Shown piece by piece: positions 10,301-23,434 of a stretch of DNA of 64,000 bases. The position numbers were made by a program, and so were the translations under genes. The notes under the pieces are model-generated. The model was not told where the DNA came from, ran no database searches, and saw only the letters and a list, made by a program, of their open reading frames with translations. Origin of the DNA: Torreya grandis (lineage: Eukaryota > Streptophyta > Pinopsida > Cupressales > Taxaceae); contig JARHVA010000251.1 of the NCBI GenBank assembly GCA_037957365.1, positions 350,501-414,500 on the forward strand, written 5' to 3'. Within the stretch, counting starts at the first letter, position 1; every line of letters starts with the position of its first letter.

Positions 10301-12245
10301 AAAAAAGGATCTCATCATTAATCATGTCTTCTTCAATAAATTTGATAGAAGGATTAGAAGAAGGACAAATGGATTCAATGGTATGTATGTTGGTAGATTG
10401 AGGCTCAATAAAGGGTCATTATTCATCTATAAAAGGTTGATCTTAAATTTCTTATAATTTTTACATGAGGAAATTGTGATGATAATGGGAAGTATGAACT
10501 AGCTCCGTAAGTGGAATCTTGAAAGGCATGGAATTAAGTTCTTCAAAAATGTTCTAATGGGATTTAGAAGAACTAGTGTGAGGTTTAGAAGGTAAGGTAG
10601 ATTTTGAAGGAATGAAAGTTGTTGGGGGATCAAAAGAAGGAAGTGGTTCCTCATGGGTTTTAAATATAAATGAGTGGTTATAGTATATTTGAGACTTTTT
10701 CCCTCCAAATATGGTTTCCTAGGTTTTATAACAGGATATTTGTAAGTTGGTATATGATGATTTTTTACCTTAAGAACATTAACATATTGAGAATTACTGT
10801 AATATTAATCATAATACGCATAAATAACACAAACTTTATTGGTATTTTATTGATTATTAGATGTGGAAAAATATTTTTGGTTATTAGAATAAGAAGCTTT
10901 AGGACCCTATCATTTTTGAGAAATTGTGTTGTACTCTTGATGACAAGGTTAGATCATGGCTTCATGATTAAAGGAATCACCAAGAATGTAGGAGACATAA
11001 AATTTAGTAATCCCTCAAAAATTTTCATGGTAATGCCCAATCTTGGCATGAAACCAACAAAATTTATTAGGGTCATAACTTTTATGAGGATTATTAGGAT
11101 AAATAAAGGGTTTAGAGGGTAGTAAGAATTATTTCATTTGTTGCACAGTTAGTGGTATGTGAGAAGATGAAAGAGTGTAATCTTGGCATCTCATAATTTG
11201 GTTTGAGGAGTATTTTTGGTGGTCATTAGTATAAGTTTTAAATATCCTTTGAGGAATTTGGTATTAGGTTCAAATTTCTTCATGAGCAAGTCTTGACATT
11301 TGGCTTGGTCAAGAGCTTTGTTAAGCATTTGTGTAGCAAAATTTCAAACCTTATATTGAATAAAAGGATTTAAAGTAGTTATAAAGAGTTTAAATAAATT
11401 GTCATTAGTCATGTTATGCTCAGATTTATGAGCCAAAGATTTCCATCAATTGATAAAATCATGTGTTGATTTGGTGAGAGATTGCTTAACATTGATGAAA
11501 TGGCTAAGGCAATTTTCAAAAAGGTCATTATGTTGAATATTTTTAAGTAGATGATTGAATAAATCCTCAAGTTTATAAATGGAATGTTGGGGAAGTTGGT
11601 TATATGATTTCAATACATTATCAGTGAATTTTTGGACTAGAATTTTATTTGTAGAAAAAGTATTAGTTTGGATCCACTCTTTGTAAATATTTTCAAATGC
11701 TTTTGAAAAGGATGTAGGATCTTTAGTCCTATCATACTTGATATTTGAAGATATGTTATCAATATCAATGGACATGATAAAAGGAGATAAATGTCATTTT
11801 GGATATTTTAAAGCATTTTTTATTCATGATAGGTTGAGGAATAACATTTTCTAAGGCATCTCTAAGAGGTAGAGGAATTAAATTTAGATTGGCTTGATGA
11901 TTGAGAACCAAAGGTTGATTAGTCATATTGATCAAATGATGTTGTAATTGTATCATTTAAAAGGTGTTAGAAGTTTTAATTATGCTCATTTATTCAAAAA
12001 GTTGAGGCATATCAATTGGTGGGTTGGTGTTTGTAGGAGAACTTCCCAAATTGGTATTTGGGGGAGGGTTATTGGAAGGTGAATTACTAATGGTATAGTT
12101 GGAAAGGATTGTATCAATGGATCCCACATTATATTGAAAATATTGAAGATTAGAATTGCTTGGATAAGTAAAAAAAGGATCAGATCCACCTACTTCATCT
12201 TGAGGTGTGATTTGAACCATGTTACATGCCACAGACAAAGGAGGG
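10301..12245 (-). pseudogene. Y1 gag (decayed), with capsid domain and zinc-knuckle-like end
   Basis: The capsid-like domain is the open frame 11446-11775: KYDRTKDPTSFSKAFENIYK, WIQTNTFSTNKIL, SYNQLPQHSI and LTKSTHDFIN follow the order of plant retrotransposon gag domains. N-terminal Asn/Pro-rich frames lie at 11765-12238. Past the core, DPNKFCWFHAKIGHYHENF near 10990-11090 looks like a knuckle with Cys and His partly kept. The remaining 10301-10980 stretch is a low-complexity link to protease. Gag would assemble the virus-like particle. Frameshifts divide it into at least four pieces. Confidence 0.75.
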
Positions 12246-12489
12246 AAAGAGGTGCTCTATGAATGAGGGTTCTCATGTGAGGTAAAGAGAGGGAGAAATG
12301 AATACCCAATATAGCACCTAAATGGATTTAAATTTTCCATGAATATTCTAATGGGGGACTTCAAGATGTTTTGAGGAAATGAACAAAATGTTAAGGAATA
12401 AGAAATATGGAACAAAGTCATCCAAATAGGAGAGCAAAGGAAATAATAAGAGTATAGAATCAACTAGGTAGATTGAGTAATTCAAACTA
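12246..12489 (-). mobile_element. Y1 5' leader
   Basis: The stretch between gag and the LTR remnant shows no coding pattern I trust (the 68-codon frame at 12257-12463 has no recognisable motif). I could not find a convincing primer-binding site next to 12490, so the LTR boundary is inferred only from homology with Y2. Confidence 0.45.
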
Positions 12490-13115
12490 GGAAAAACATA
12501 GTCTGATAAGGATACAAGGTGGATCAAGTTGACTTAGTAGTGTAACCTAAGAAAAAGATATTCTATAAGGATATAGAGTTGACCAAGTCAACTTAATACT
12601 ATAACTTGAGAAAAAGAAAGTCTATAAGAGACTATGTCAAATAGAATGACAATGTGATAGAAATAGGGAAAGATTTTGTAATGTAATTGAAATAAGAAAT
12701 GAAAGAAAACATAAACAAATATATAAATGAGAATGATCCAATTGGCATACAACACAAAACCTTACACCAACACTAGCTAATGCAAGTTTTTACAATACAA
12801 CATATAATGAGTAGAGAGAATGCCATCAACTAAAAAGTAAATACTAACTAATTTGTCATACTTAGTGTTTTTATATTATTATAAAGTATTATTTTAAGTA
12901 TGATAGGTAAGTTGGCTAAAAATAGGGAACTACAAAGAAATCTATGGATGGTTTCAAGATGTTTAGGCTAAAAGGGATCTGTGTTGGTAATGGTACTGGC
13001 TTAGTATTGGTGCATACTCCCTCACTTCATAATTCCATAGAGATAAGGGTGTTGGGTACTTTTAAATTATATAATATTAACCATGTGTTTATACTTGGCT
13101 AGAAAACCAAGTCAA
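12490..13115 (-). repeat. Y1 5' LTR remnant, cut off by X1
   Basis: The block aligns with 24626-25250, the outer end of the Y2 3' LTR: both begin GAAAAA(A)CATAGT(C/T)TGATAAGG and both still match at TATACTTGGCTAGAAAA. Y2 then continues for 2.1 kb of LTR, but here the match stops at 13115 where the X1 LTR begins (TGATTTAATAG). Only R/U5-side sequence is left, so this LTR has no promoter. Confidence 0.7.
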
Positions 13116-14315
13116 TGATTTAATAGTTTGGGAATATTAGAGTCCTATTCCTAATTTAGTTAACGGTCTAGGTTGACTAAATAAGTAGATAAAATTGAAA
13201 TAATTTAACCACTAATTTTTATAATTTATTTATATTTTTAACCTTTCTATAAATAAAAATAAATATAGATAAAATAAGACTTAGCTCAAAATAAAATTAA
13301 AATGGTTGTTACAGGGTTTGATATTGGTTGTGCTAGATTGGGATAGTGTCACAAATTATGATTTGGCTTTCATTTTTTGAAAGGATAAGAGCACAAAAAT
13401 AGGACACCCTAGAGTCTAGCATTTTTTCCTCTTCTGCCACTATTTTCCAAACTACTCATAAAGGATTGATTTTTTTGGGTTTTGTTCATTGTCCCTGCGT
13501 GAGCTTGCTTATGAAATATCAACTACTAAAAGTCTATGGAACCCCTTGTATAGCTAATTTAATATTCAAACCCTAGAATTCATTTTTCTTTGATAAAATT
13601 TGAGACAAAATGGGGGTTAGTGTTTTTAAGATGCACTGAATGTGTATCCACACCCCTTATCTGGGCATGTTTCCTACATACCAATACTCTAAAGAGGGAT
13701 CAATCCATATGTAGTTATCCCACTTAATGTCTTTTGTGTAATAGTGTGAATGCAAATACAAAAATATTAAACTAGTGTGCTTGAGGTGGTTAGGGAATAG
13801 TGTGAGGATTTAGATATGCTTGTAGCTATATTGGATGGATGTATATAAAGAATAGGGAAATTTGCCTTAGTGGTTTTGATTGTATTCTTGCTTACTTTTT
13901 AATATTTTCTAACCTCCTCCTAAATGAAATTTGAATGTGATTTTATAGAAATCTATTAGCGATGGGTCAAATGTATTTGTGTTAGGCTAATAAGATGAAG
14001 GATAGGAGCCAGAAGGAAATAATTATTAGAGCTCAAAATTTAATTAGATAGGAGCACTGAAATAGGATACCTTAGGGTCTAGTTCTATAGTCTAATTTGG
14101 GCACTCCTATCTTATAGGTGTGGGACATAAGGGGATAATATTGGCTTTGGAAATGCTACATTGTTGAGGTGGAATGACCATTTGGAAAGCTAAAGATGAT
14201 TTGGAATAAGCAAAAAGGTGTTTAAAAGGGTTATGAGAGCATGTAAGAAAGACTTATGGGTTGGGTATCATAAGCCACACTCAAGCTACTAATTTTAACA
14301 TTTTATATGAATATA
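13116..14315 (-). repeat. X1 3' LTR
   Basis: About 1200 bp, aligned end to end with 19044-20216 (direct) and with 23435-24625 (inverted). The outer end is TGATTTAATAGTTTGGGAAT. The inner end is degenerate (...TATATGAATATA on the plus strand). Landmarks such as CCCTAGAGTCTAG and GAGGGATCAATCCATATG are shared by the three copies. Confidence 0.8.
13938..13949 (-). promoter_or_regulatory. TATA-like box in the X1 3' LTR
   Basis: The minus strand reads TTCTATAAAATC here. The two other LTR copies keep CTCTATAAAATCCC at the same alignment position, about 360-370 bp from the element-oriented LTR start, where a U3 promoter is expected. Confidence 0.5.
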
Positions 14316-14316
14316 A

Positions 14317-14330
14317 TTTCCCACCTTTTA
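14317..14330 (-). other. X1 polypurine tract
   Basis: The minus strand reads a purine-rich AAAAGGTGGGAAA directly before the 3' LTR. X2 has AAAGGGGGGGAAA at the same place (23422-23434). Confidence 0.6.
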
Positions 14331-16785
14331 TTCTAGTGATGAAGCAAAGTAAAATACTAGAAAAAAGAAAAAGTAGAAAACATACCTAAACTTACTTGCA
14401 AGGGTGAAGATCATGAAGCTATGTGATGTTGGGTGTGCATAGAGAGAGAACATCATGAAGTTTAAATATACAAATTAAAATCAAGAGTAGATCAATTATT
14501 ACTAGACACATTATGTCTAAAGTGAAAATGTACAAAATCTAGGTATAAGAGAGAGGAAGAGAAAGGAATGAATACACCTCACTAGGTAAGTAAACCAATA
14601 CAAAACCTATTGTGATACTAGGTATATGTTGAATGATGTTGTACCAAGGGTAATATCATGAAAGGAGTTGAGTTCTCAATTCTCTGAGAGTGGATCAAGA
14701 GTATAAAGACTATCCCTTTAGCTCCATCATCATCCACTAAGTGAAGCTATGTGATCATGCATGTGTTAATCGATGTTTGGACTGTGTGTCCAATCCATCT
14801 GAGTAGGTGACTAAAGAATATAAAGGCTAGCTAGACCTTTGGATCCATCATTTCCCTATGAAGTGTACTTATGAACTAATATTGGTATGAATGTGTGTTG
14901 TATGAGATGGCTCCTGAAGCCCATGAATGGTCTATAATCTGACAATGTGGTGTGGATAGTTGAATGTGTGCTAGAAATGAGGTCACTCTTAGCCACTTGG
15001 AAAAGGTGGAGATTAGGCTTGTATGAAATCAAATCCAAAACTATGCAATATAATTATGTGGAAGCAATTCAAGAGTGATTCCAACCACCTATAGATAGAA
15101 TAAGGCACTTAACTATTGAGAATACCTGGGTAATATACTAAACTCAAAAAGAAAATAAGTCAAATGTGACATCCACATTACCCCCAATTATTGGTGTTTA
15201 TAACATGGATTTTGATCTATAAGTTATACCAACTACTATATCTAAAATAATAAGTAGGAACCATCATGTCACACATGATGCCCCATATATCTAGATTCTC
15301 TAAGAAAAATTGTACTAAAATTATTGATTATGAACAAAACTATTAATGACAAAACTATAATTGGTCTTACCTTTCTATCTATTTTTAGAAAATTAATTTT
15401 TTTATTTGGATAGCAGTGATGAAATATGACACTTTATTATCTAGTGATGTAGTTAAAAGTTGGCACTCTTTTCGTATGTTGATTTTGAGGACTATTTTGT
15501 AATTATCACTATCTATCTAGTTTGTTCTACTTAGTTTGAAGTCTAAATATTGTTCTAGGTGTTCTAAAAACTAATTTTTGACTGGTTAGAGGCTTTGATC
15601 TATATGACAATAACCTTTGTTTGTTTCCCCTTCTTTTGATGGAAGGAATGAAGACCCTACAATGAATACCCCTAGAAGAAAGATCCCTACAAGTGTGTTA
15701 TACTAAGAAAATACATGATATAGAAATGATAATCGATAATATATCTCAAGATATAACATGGGTTGTAATGGAGATTATTAAACCAATAGGGGTATGCCTA
15801 GATAGATTTTACAATATAATAATAGGTGAAATATAGTGAACTGGAATTGGAATTCTTATTAGTTGTTAGTTCTTATTTGTCACCAATAAACACATAAGGC
15901 AAGAAGTAAGAAGTATAAAAAAGTGGCCAAGGGGCCAAACAAATAAGGTACATGGGCACATGACACCTAAGCTAGGAAGTAAACATATAAGGCATGTTCA
16001 AATCCCACATACACTTATAATTTAAAAAAGCAAGGTTGGAACAATGGCCATAGGTACATAGAAGAGTAGAAGTAAAAGACATTGGCAAATGTACTAAGGC
16101 ACACACAAGACATAGAATAGGAATTGAGAAATATAACCATATATAGCTATGAAAATCAAGAAAGTAAAGCACGTAAATGTGAGAAATACAATCACATCTA
16201 ACTAATCGAAGCAAGAAGTGAAAGTATGCAAGATATGTAATAGAAGACTATGTAGATGCTAATTAATACACAAGTTCTATATAATAGTGAGTATGGATAA
16301 AATAATCTATGTAAGCTAGTAAGTAATGTATATTAACATGATAACTAGAATGTGTGGTGTAGGAATGACATAACCTGGATGATGTAGTCATGTAGAAGAT
16401 GCCTCCAGTGGGTAGATATATCGATATGTGTCTTGAATGTATGAAGTAGGATGCCCCCTCATGGGTAGAGTGAAGTCATCAAGGATTTGGGAGTCACTGC
16501 ACACATGCAAAGAAGATCAAGTGAATCATGGTACTATAGATCAATCAACAAACAATAGCATAGAATAGAAAAATGCAAGTCTGAAATGATAGTATAAATG
16601 TAAATCATAGATGATGCATACAATTGAAATGTTTTTGAATTTTTCAATATTTGAACGTTTTTGTATTTTTAGAATATTTGAATGTTTTTGAATTTTTGGA
16701 ATAAGCTATGTATAAATAATCATAAAGAAACTATGTACAAGTATTTGAAATTAAGCTATGTATAAATAACTAAAAAAAATGATAC
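14331..16785 (-). mobile_element. X1 3' non-coding region
   Basis: This aligns inverted with X2 20930-23421. For example, the phrases around 16385-16500 (CTCCAGTGGGTAGATATAT, GGGTAGAGTGAAGTCA) recur reversed at 21150-21280. No protein domain is visible on either strand. A three-copy tandem of about 26 bp based on GTTTTTGAATTTTT.AATATTTGAA lies at 16628-16702. Short open frames (14856-15038, 15972-16214) have no features of genes. Confidence 0.6.
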
Positions 16786-19028
16786 TAGCCAATGAGGCTC
16801 ATGAGAGATTCCCTATCATGGTGTCCTATATCAAACAAAGAAATCATGCATGATTGTGAATCATGAGGGAATTACTATGAATATGACTCTAAATATTTAG
16901 ATTCATTTTCGGTATCTTAAAAATCATAATAACATGTATTATTTCACTCATCATTATCATCTTGATTTTGAACTGATAAAATGCTAGTGTTAAATTTTAT
17001 TGTATCTAGATCTTTTCCTTTGATAAATTGTGTCTATGATTGATTTGAATTAGTATGTTCAATAAATCCCAAACCTTAGTGACAAACATTATCAACTTCT
17101 GTAATAGGAGTAGTGATTCCTTAAGCATGCCTACCCAACCCTTAACCTTGATAATTAAATTATTGTATATATTTTTTACCAAACTCATACTTCTTTGAAA
17201 GTTGAAACTCCTTTTAGAGAGGTATATTTGTATCTTTTACATGATTTACTTGTGATTATGGTACTATGTCCTACTCTAATTTTTCTTTTTTTATCTTTTT
17301 TTTGTTTTGAGTTATGCTTTGGTAACCACTTTTGTACTATTTCTAAATTTGACCCTTTGCGAATGTGTTCATATGCAATTGTGGATTATTTGAATTATTT
17401 AACTTGTATATGGTCCTCATTAGCAATTATTATTTTTATATGTTTTTCAATGCCAAACATGAATCTATGTGATGCACATGCATTATATGATATTCACAAT
17501 AATATCTAGATCTTTTCACTAGATGTAGAGGAGGTAGTTTGATCAACTTAGATTTAATCGTTTCCTTTAGTACCTCACTTGAAATATTATTTTATCTTTG
17601 AATTATTTATGAATCACTAGTTATAGATTTACTTTGTTGTGATTTCTTATTTTGATATGTAAATATGCTTGCATCCAATTGACTAGGTGAAGGTGTATAT
17701 ACATGATTGACACTAGGGTGACTTTGGGGCTTTTGTATTATAATCTAATTTTTCAATGTTGTGATATTTTCATGTAATATCAAATTATACATTTTTAAAT
17801 CTAAAATTAACTTGGTCATACTAGTGATTTCATCCCTTAGAGTCTCACAAGTGCAAATCTTAGTTGGTTTCAATTAAACATGTAAGCACATATGTTGAAG
17901 ATGGTTTGAAGAAGTTATAGGTTGATTATATGCATTGTGAACAATAGTATAGGATACTTCACCTTTTGAGGGGTGATGGCATGGACTTGGTTAGAGGGAA
18001 AGTAGTTATCACCCTCTTGTGGGAGAGGAGGAGAAGGAAATTCTTTTATGTGCATAAGATATGACATTTAAAATTTACAGGTGGTTATTAGATTATGTAA
18101 TGGATCTTTTAAATATGTAAGGATTTTATTCTTAATATAATTACACATAATAGAGAGATATCATGTTAAATAAGTAATCAAAGTTATAAGTTTTATAGCA
18201 ATATGATTATAAAGAATATTCCACATGAGAGATATCAAGCAAGGGATGGAAAGTATGGAACTTTTCACTAATTCATAAATAACTTTGATTTATAACATAA
18301 CATTTCTAACATGTTAAGCAAAATAGAGTTAAATTTTGTAATATCATCCCTTATTATAAAAATTAAGCATGAAATGGAAAGAACGAAGCTTTGCATTAAC
18401 ATATGGTAAACTTCATCATTCATATACATGATAGGATTGAGTATGGACTCCTTACTGTTTGCAATAAATGTTATGGAATGAGTGAAATCTACTTTGGATT
18501 TTTATGTCAAATCTGATTTGGATGTAAGGTGATACATCAAAAGCAAAGGACCTAGTAAATTTAACTAGGTTTTGAGAGATAAATTTTCAAAATTACTATG
18601 GTAAATTTTTTAAAATTAATTGGGAAATTGTGATTTAAATATGCAGGAAAAATACTAAAAATTTACCAAGACCTAGTATAGGTAACTAGGTTTTGAATGA
18701 AATTATTTTTAAAATTACTAAGGTAAATTTAAAAATTTAAATGTAGAATTTTGATTTAAATATTCAGGAAAAAATCAAAAAAATATTGCAAAATTTTGAT
18801 TTAAATGGACCTAGTATATGTAACTAGGGTTTCGAAAAAAAATGATGTATTATATATATTTTAAATTACTAAGTAATTTTAAAAATTAATGTGAATTTTT
18901 GACTTAAATAAGTAGGTCAAAAATTAGAAAAAATATTGCAAAAATTAGGAAGGAATTTTCCCTAGGGAAAAATATTGAAAAATTTAGGAAGGAATTTTCC
19001 CTAGGGTTTTTATGTGCAAATAAAGTAA
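16786..19028 (-). pseudogene. X1 leader and gag-like remnant
   Basis: The minus strand has scattered coding-like pieces, such as LPQEGDNYFPSNQ near 18040-17980 and KVKGWVGMLKESLLLLQKL near 17130-17075, but no continuous frame. The place between the 5' LTR and the pol deletion junction (about 16790) fits a decayed gag. The plus-strand open frame 17195-17509 is T-rich and hydrophobic and looks like a reverse-strand shadow. A low-complexity part at 18530-19010 repeats phrases such as GACCTAGTA.A..TAACTAGG and GGAAGGAATTTTCCCTAGGG. Identification is weak. Confidence 0.35.
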
Positions 19029-19041
19029 TTCGGGTTCACAA
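19029..19041 (-). other. X1 candidate primer-binding site
   Basis: Just inside the 5' LTR the minus strand reads TGTGAACCCGAA after two or three T. A tRNA 3' end ending CACCA after CGGGTT would pair with TGGTGAACCCG, so one change in the terminal TGG is needed. I cannot assign the tRNA. Confidence 0.4.
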
Positions 19042-19043
19042 AA

Positions 19044-20216
19044 TGATTTAAATTTTTTGGGAATATTAGAGTCTTATTCCGAATTTAGTTAAGGGTCTGG
19101 GTTGACTAAATCATTAAATAATATTTTAATAATTTAACCACTAAGTTATATAATTTATTTGTATTTTTAACATTTTGATAAATATCAATAAATATGGAAA
19201 AAAATAAAACTTTAACTAAAATTAATTGAAATAGATATTACAGGATCTGATATTGGTTGTGCTAGATTGGTACAGATCATGAATTAGGATCTATACTTCA
19301 TTTTTTGAAAGGATAAGAGTGCTGAAATAGGACACTTAAGAGTCTAGTGTTATCGTCCTCTTCTACCACTATCATCCAAACTACTCATAGAGACCTAAGT
19401 TTTTTGGGTTTTGTTTGTTGTCCCTATATGAGCTTTCCTCTAAAATCCTAACTATTGAAAATCTATAAAAATCCTTGTATATATCATTTAATATTCAAAC
19501 CCTAAACTCCATTATGCTTTGATAAAATTTAAGAAAGAAGATGGAGTTAGTGTGTGTAAGATGCATTAAATGTGTATGCATGCCCCTTGTATGGGCATGC
19601 TACCTACATACCAATACTCTAAAGAGGGATCAAGCCATATATAGTTCTCATACTTATTATACTTTGTGCAATAGTGTGAATGAGAATACAAAAATGCTAA
19701 ACTAGGTGTGCTTGAGGTGGTTAGGGACTAGTGTGAGGGTTTGGATATGCTTGTAGCTATATTTTATGGATTTGTATAGAGAATAGGGAAATTTTACTTA
19801 GTGGTTTTGCTTGTTTTCTTGCTTGATTTATAATATTTTTTGACCTCCTCCTAAATAAACTTTGAATGGGATTTTATAGAGATATATTGGTCATGGGTCG
19901 AATGTATTTTTGCTAGGATAACAAGATGAAGGATAAGAACTAGAAGGAAATAACCATTGGAGCTCAAAATAAAATTGGATAGGAGTGTTAAAATAGGACA
20001 TGCTAAAGTCTAGTGCTATAGTCCAAGTTGGGCATTCATGTCCTATACGTGTAGGAATTAGAGGGATAAGCCTGAGAAATGATACCTTGATAAGGTGGAA
20101 TTACCATTTGGAAATCTTAGGATGACTAGGAATAAGAAAAAGGTGCATAAAAGAAAGACTTATGAGTTGGGTGTCACAAGCCACACTCAATATACCAATT
20201 TTGACATTCTATATCA
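19044..20216 (-). repeat. X1 5' LTR
   Basis: An 1173-bp copy of the X LTR, direct to 13116-14315. It begins TGATTTAAATTTTTTGGGAA and ends ATATCA. The TATA-like site CTCTATAAAATCCC is at 19869-19882 on the minus strand. The two LTRs of X1 differ at many positions, so insertion is old. Confidence 0.8.
19869..19882 (-). promoter_or_regulatory. TATA-like box in the X1 5' LTR
   Basis: The minus strand reads CTCTATAAAATCCC, identical to the site in the X2 LTR at 23794-23807 and near-identical to that at 13938-13949. Confidence 0.5.
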
Positions 20217-20221
20217 ATTTT

Positions 20222-20925
20222 TGATAATAGAACATCATTCAAGAATAAAACTATTAATAAATTTTTCATAAACTATAAGATTAAACACACATTCTCCATT
20301 CCATACTACCCATAAGGAAACAATCAATTAGAAGCTACTAATAAAACCATCAACACCACTTTGAGAAAAATAGTGACCAAATTTAGAGATGATTTTCACA
20401 ATCAACTAGTATTTACATTATGGGCCTATCACACAAGTATTCATATGCCCACAAGATCCACTCTTTAGTCACTTATTTATGGCATATAAGTAGTTTTACC
20501 ATTGGAATTAAGAATCCCATCTCTTCATGTCTCCCTTAAAGGTATTTTCATTGATGACTAGTATCATGAAAAGCATCTACACCAACTCGAGTAGATAGAT
20601 CATACATGCATTCAGGTATTAGAAAATCTCAAAATATACTAGTAACATATACAAAATTCCTACAACAAATGAGTTCACACTAGAAAATTTGAAGTTAATG
20701 ATCTCATTCTCAAAGAAAATCTTCACAATGTCAATGCCAAAGAAGAAATCAAAGGAAAATTCAAACCGAATTGGCTAGGTGTATACATTATTACAAAAAA
20801 TCTTAGACCTTAAGTATATCATCTAACCTCACTTGAAAGAAATAATCTCAAAAATCCAATGAATATTATGCATCTACATAGATTCCATGTATAGTATTTC
20901 ATTTCACACATTTTATTATACATAG
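20222..20925 (+). pseudogene. X2 integrase, C-terminal half (decayed)
   Basis: The plus strand, across several frames, gives the second half of a gypsy integrase: PFHTTHKETIN, corresponding to PYHPQGNGQAEATN with a changed middle, then an LWAY/RTS-like stretch near 20410-20460, a run corresponding to PLELRIPSLRVSLKG near 20505-20545, DLILKENLHNVNAKEE-like sequence near 20700-20745, and KGKFKPNWLG.YI near 20750-20790 followed by an AYHLTSLE-like end. The KFKPNWLGP and ITK motifs are typical of the C-terminal GPY/F region of plant gypsy elements. Multiple frameshifts make it inactive. Confidence 0.7.
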
Positions 20926-23421
20926 CTCATTTCACAAATATAAAAACATTCAAATATGTCAAAATACCAAGAACATTCAGATATTTCAAAATATAAAAAC
21001 ATTCAAATAATTTAAAAATTAAAAAAAAATAAAAATTTAAACATCATCCATGCCTTACATTTCTACTACCATTTTAAACTTACATTTTGCTATTCTATGA
21101 TATTGTTCATTAATTTTTATACATTACCATGCTACACTTGATCTTATTTTATTATGTGTAGTGACTTCAAAATCCTTGATTGCTTCACTCTACCCATTAA
21201 TGGGGCATCCTAATTCATACATTCAAGACACACATCAATATATCTATCCACTGGGGGCATATTCTACATGATTACACCATTATGTTATGTCATTCCTAAA
21301 CCACACACTCTAGTTATCATGATGATGTACATTATTTACTAGCTTACATAAATTACTCTATCGACACTCAATATTATGTAGCATTTATGTATTTCTTAGC
21401 ATATACCTACTCTTGTACTGCATATCTTACATACTTTTACTTTTTACTTTGATTAGTTAGATGCTATTATATTTCCAACATTTACATGTTTTCCTTTCTT
21501 GATTTTCATGGATATATATGACTGCATTTCTCAGTTCCTATTGTATGTATTGTGTGTGCCTTAGGACATTTACCAATGTCCTTTTCTTTTACTCGTTTAT
21601 GTGCATATGACCCTCATGCCAACCTTGCTTGTTTTAATTATATGTGTATGTGGAATTTAAACATGCCTTGTATGTTTGCTTTCTAGTTTGAGTGACATGT
21701 GGCCATGTCCCTTGTTTTCTTGGACCCTTGGCCATTATTTTATGCTTCCTTCTTCTTGCCTTTTGTTTTTATTTCCTGATTACTTCTCAACAACTTGCAA
21801 TTCCATGATCCACATCATGCATTGTCTTGCTTTTTTGGATGCCATGATGGACAACATGATCCATCCCTTCTTTCCAACTAATAACTAACCAAACTTCTAG
21901 CTCCATTTCACTATATTGCACATGATGTTACATTATTATATCTATCTAGGCATACCCCTATTGATCTAAAAATCTCTCTTACAAACTATGTTATATCTTG
22001 ATATATCTTGTCAATTATCATTACTATATCATATATTATCACAATATAACACACTTGTAGGGTTATTTATTATAAGGATAATCATTGAAGGGTATTCATT
22101 CCTACCCTCAGAAGATGGGGTAACAAATAGAGTTTTTTCATAGATATCAGAGCCTTTAACTAATCAAAAATTAATTTTTAGAATACCCAAAATAGTATTC
22201 AAACTTCAAACTAGGTAGAACAGACCAGACAAATAGTAACAATTATAGAATAGTATTCAAAATAAGCATAGTACAAGAGAACCAACTTTAGACTATAGTG
22301 CCAGATAGTAGGGTGTCCTATTTTGGTGATTTTATCCAAATAGCAAAAAACTAGATTTTTTAGTAATAAATGGAAAAGCAAGTACAATTATAATTTTATT
22401 AGTAATAGTTTAGAATCAGTAGTTTTAGTATCATTTTTCTTAGAGAATTTAGATATAGGGGACATCATGCGTGGCATAATGACTCTCACTTCTACTTTTA
22501 GATACGGTAGTTGGTATAACTTCTAGATCAAAATCCATGATATAAACACTAGTGATGGGGGGAAAGTCCATGATACATTTGTTTTCTCATATTTATAGTT
22601 TATGGTATTACCTAGGCATTCTCAATAGTTACATGACTTATTTTATTTATAAGTGGTTGGATTTATTCCAAAGTGGTTTCCACATAAGCCTATTGCCCAA
22701 TTTTAGATTGGCTTTCATACAAACCTAATATGCACATTTTTTGAGTGGTCAAGAGTGGCCTAGTTTCCATCACACATTCAGATATACATGACACATTGTT
22801 AGATTACAAAACATTCATAGGCTTTAGGATCCATCTCACATGACACACATTCATACTAGTATCAGTTCATAGATTTACTTCATGGGGAAATGATGGAGCC
22901 AAAGGTCTAGATAGCCTTTATATTTTGAAGCCACCTACTTAGAAGAATTAGACACAAATTCCAAACATTGATTAACACACACATGATCACATAGCTTCAC
23001 TTAGTAGGTGATGATGGAGCCAAAGGGCTAGCTTTTGCATTTTTGAGCCACTCTTGAGGAATTCAACACTTAGATCTATTCATGATATTACTTTTCATAA
23101 AACATAATTCAATACATACCCAACATCACTCAGCATCACAACAACTTTTATATTGGTTTGTGTACTCGATGAAGTGTATTCATTAATTTCTTTTCCTCTC
23201 TCTCTTAACCAAATTTTATACATTCTTATTTTAGGTATAGCATATCTAGTAATAACTAATCTAATCTTTGTTTTCTTTTTCATATTTACACTTCAAAAAA
23301 TGCTCTCTTTATGCACACCCAAAATTACTCAGCTTCATGAGCTTCACCCTTGTAGGTAAGTTTAGTTACACTTTCTATTTTTCCTTTATCTTAGTATTTC
23401 ACTTTTTTGCATCACTATAAT
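20926..23421 (+). mobile_element. X2 3' non-coding region
   Basis: About 2.5 kb align inverted with X1 14331-16785. It opens with a short AT-rich tandem (AAAACATTCAAATAT units at 20940-21025). I see no protein domain. The frame 21676-21888 is Cys/Phe-rich and lacks features of a gene, as do 23095-23283 and 23153-23359. Confidence 0.6.
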
Positions 23422-23434
23422 AAAGGGGGGGAAA
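23422..23434 (+). other. X2 polypurine tract
   Basis: AAAGGGGGGGAAA lies immediately before the LTR start TGTAGTCATATAAAAT. This is the clearest tract in the window and fixes both the LTR start and the element's plus orientation. Confidence 0.8.

Larger units (their letters stand above)
13116..20216 (-). mobile_element. X1: gypsy-type LTR retrotransposon with two LTRs and no pol
   Basis: Two direct copies of a 1.2-kb LTR (13116-14315 and 19044-20216) bracket a 4.7-kb interior. The orientation is minus: the polypurine tract lies next to the left LTR and a primer-binding-site-like stretch next to the right one. The interior aligns, inverted, with X2 from about 14330 to 16780, which is the 3' untranslated side. 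From 16790 to 19040 it holds leader and gag-like remnants. Protease, RT, RNase H and integrase are absent, so it is an internally deleted, non-autonomous copy. The flanks GTCAA and ATTTT are not a target duplication. Confidence 0.75.

Noticed and set aside
17195..17509. 104-codon plus-strand gene with hydrophobic segments
   Set aside because: It lies antisense inside X1 and its Phe/Leu-rich composition is that expected from the T-rich strand of a decayed gag.
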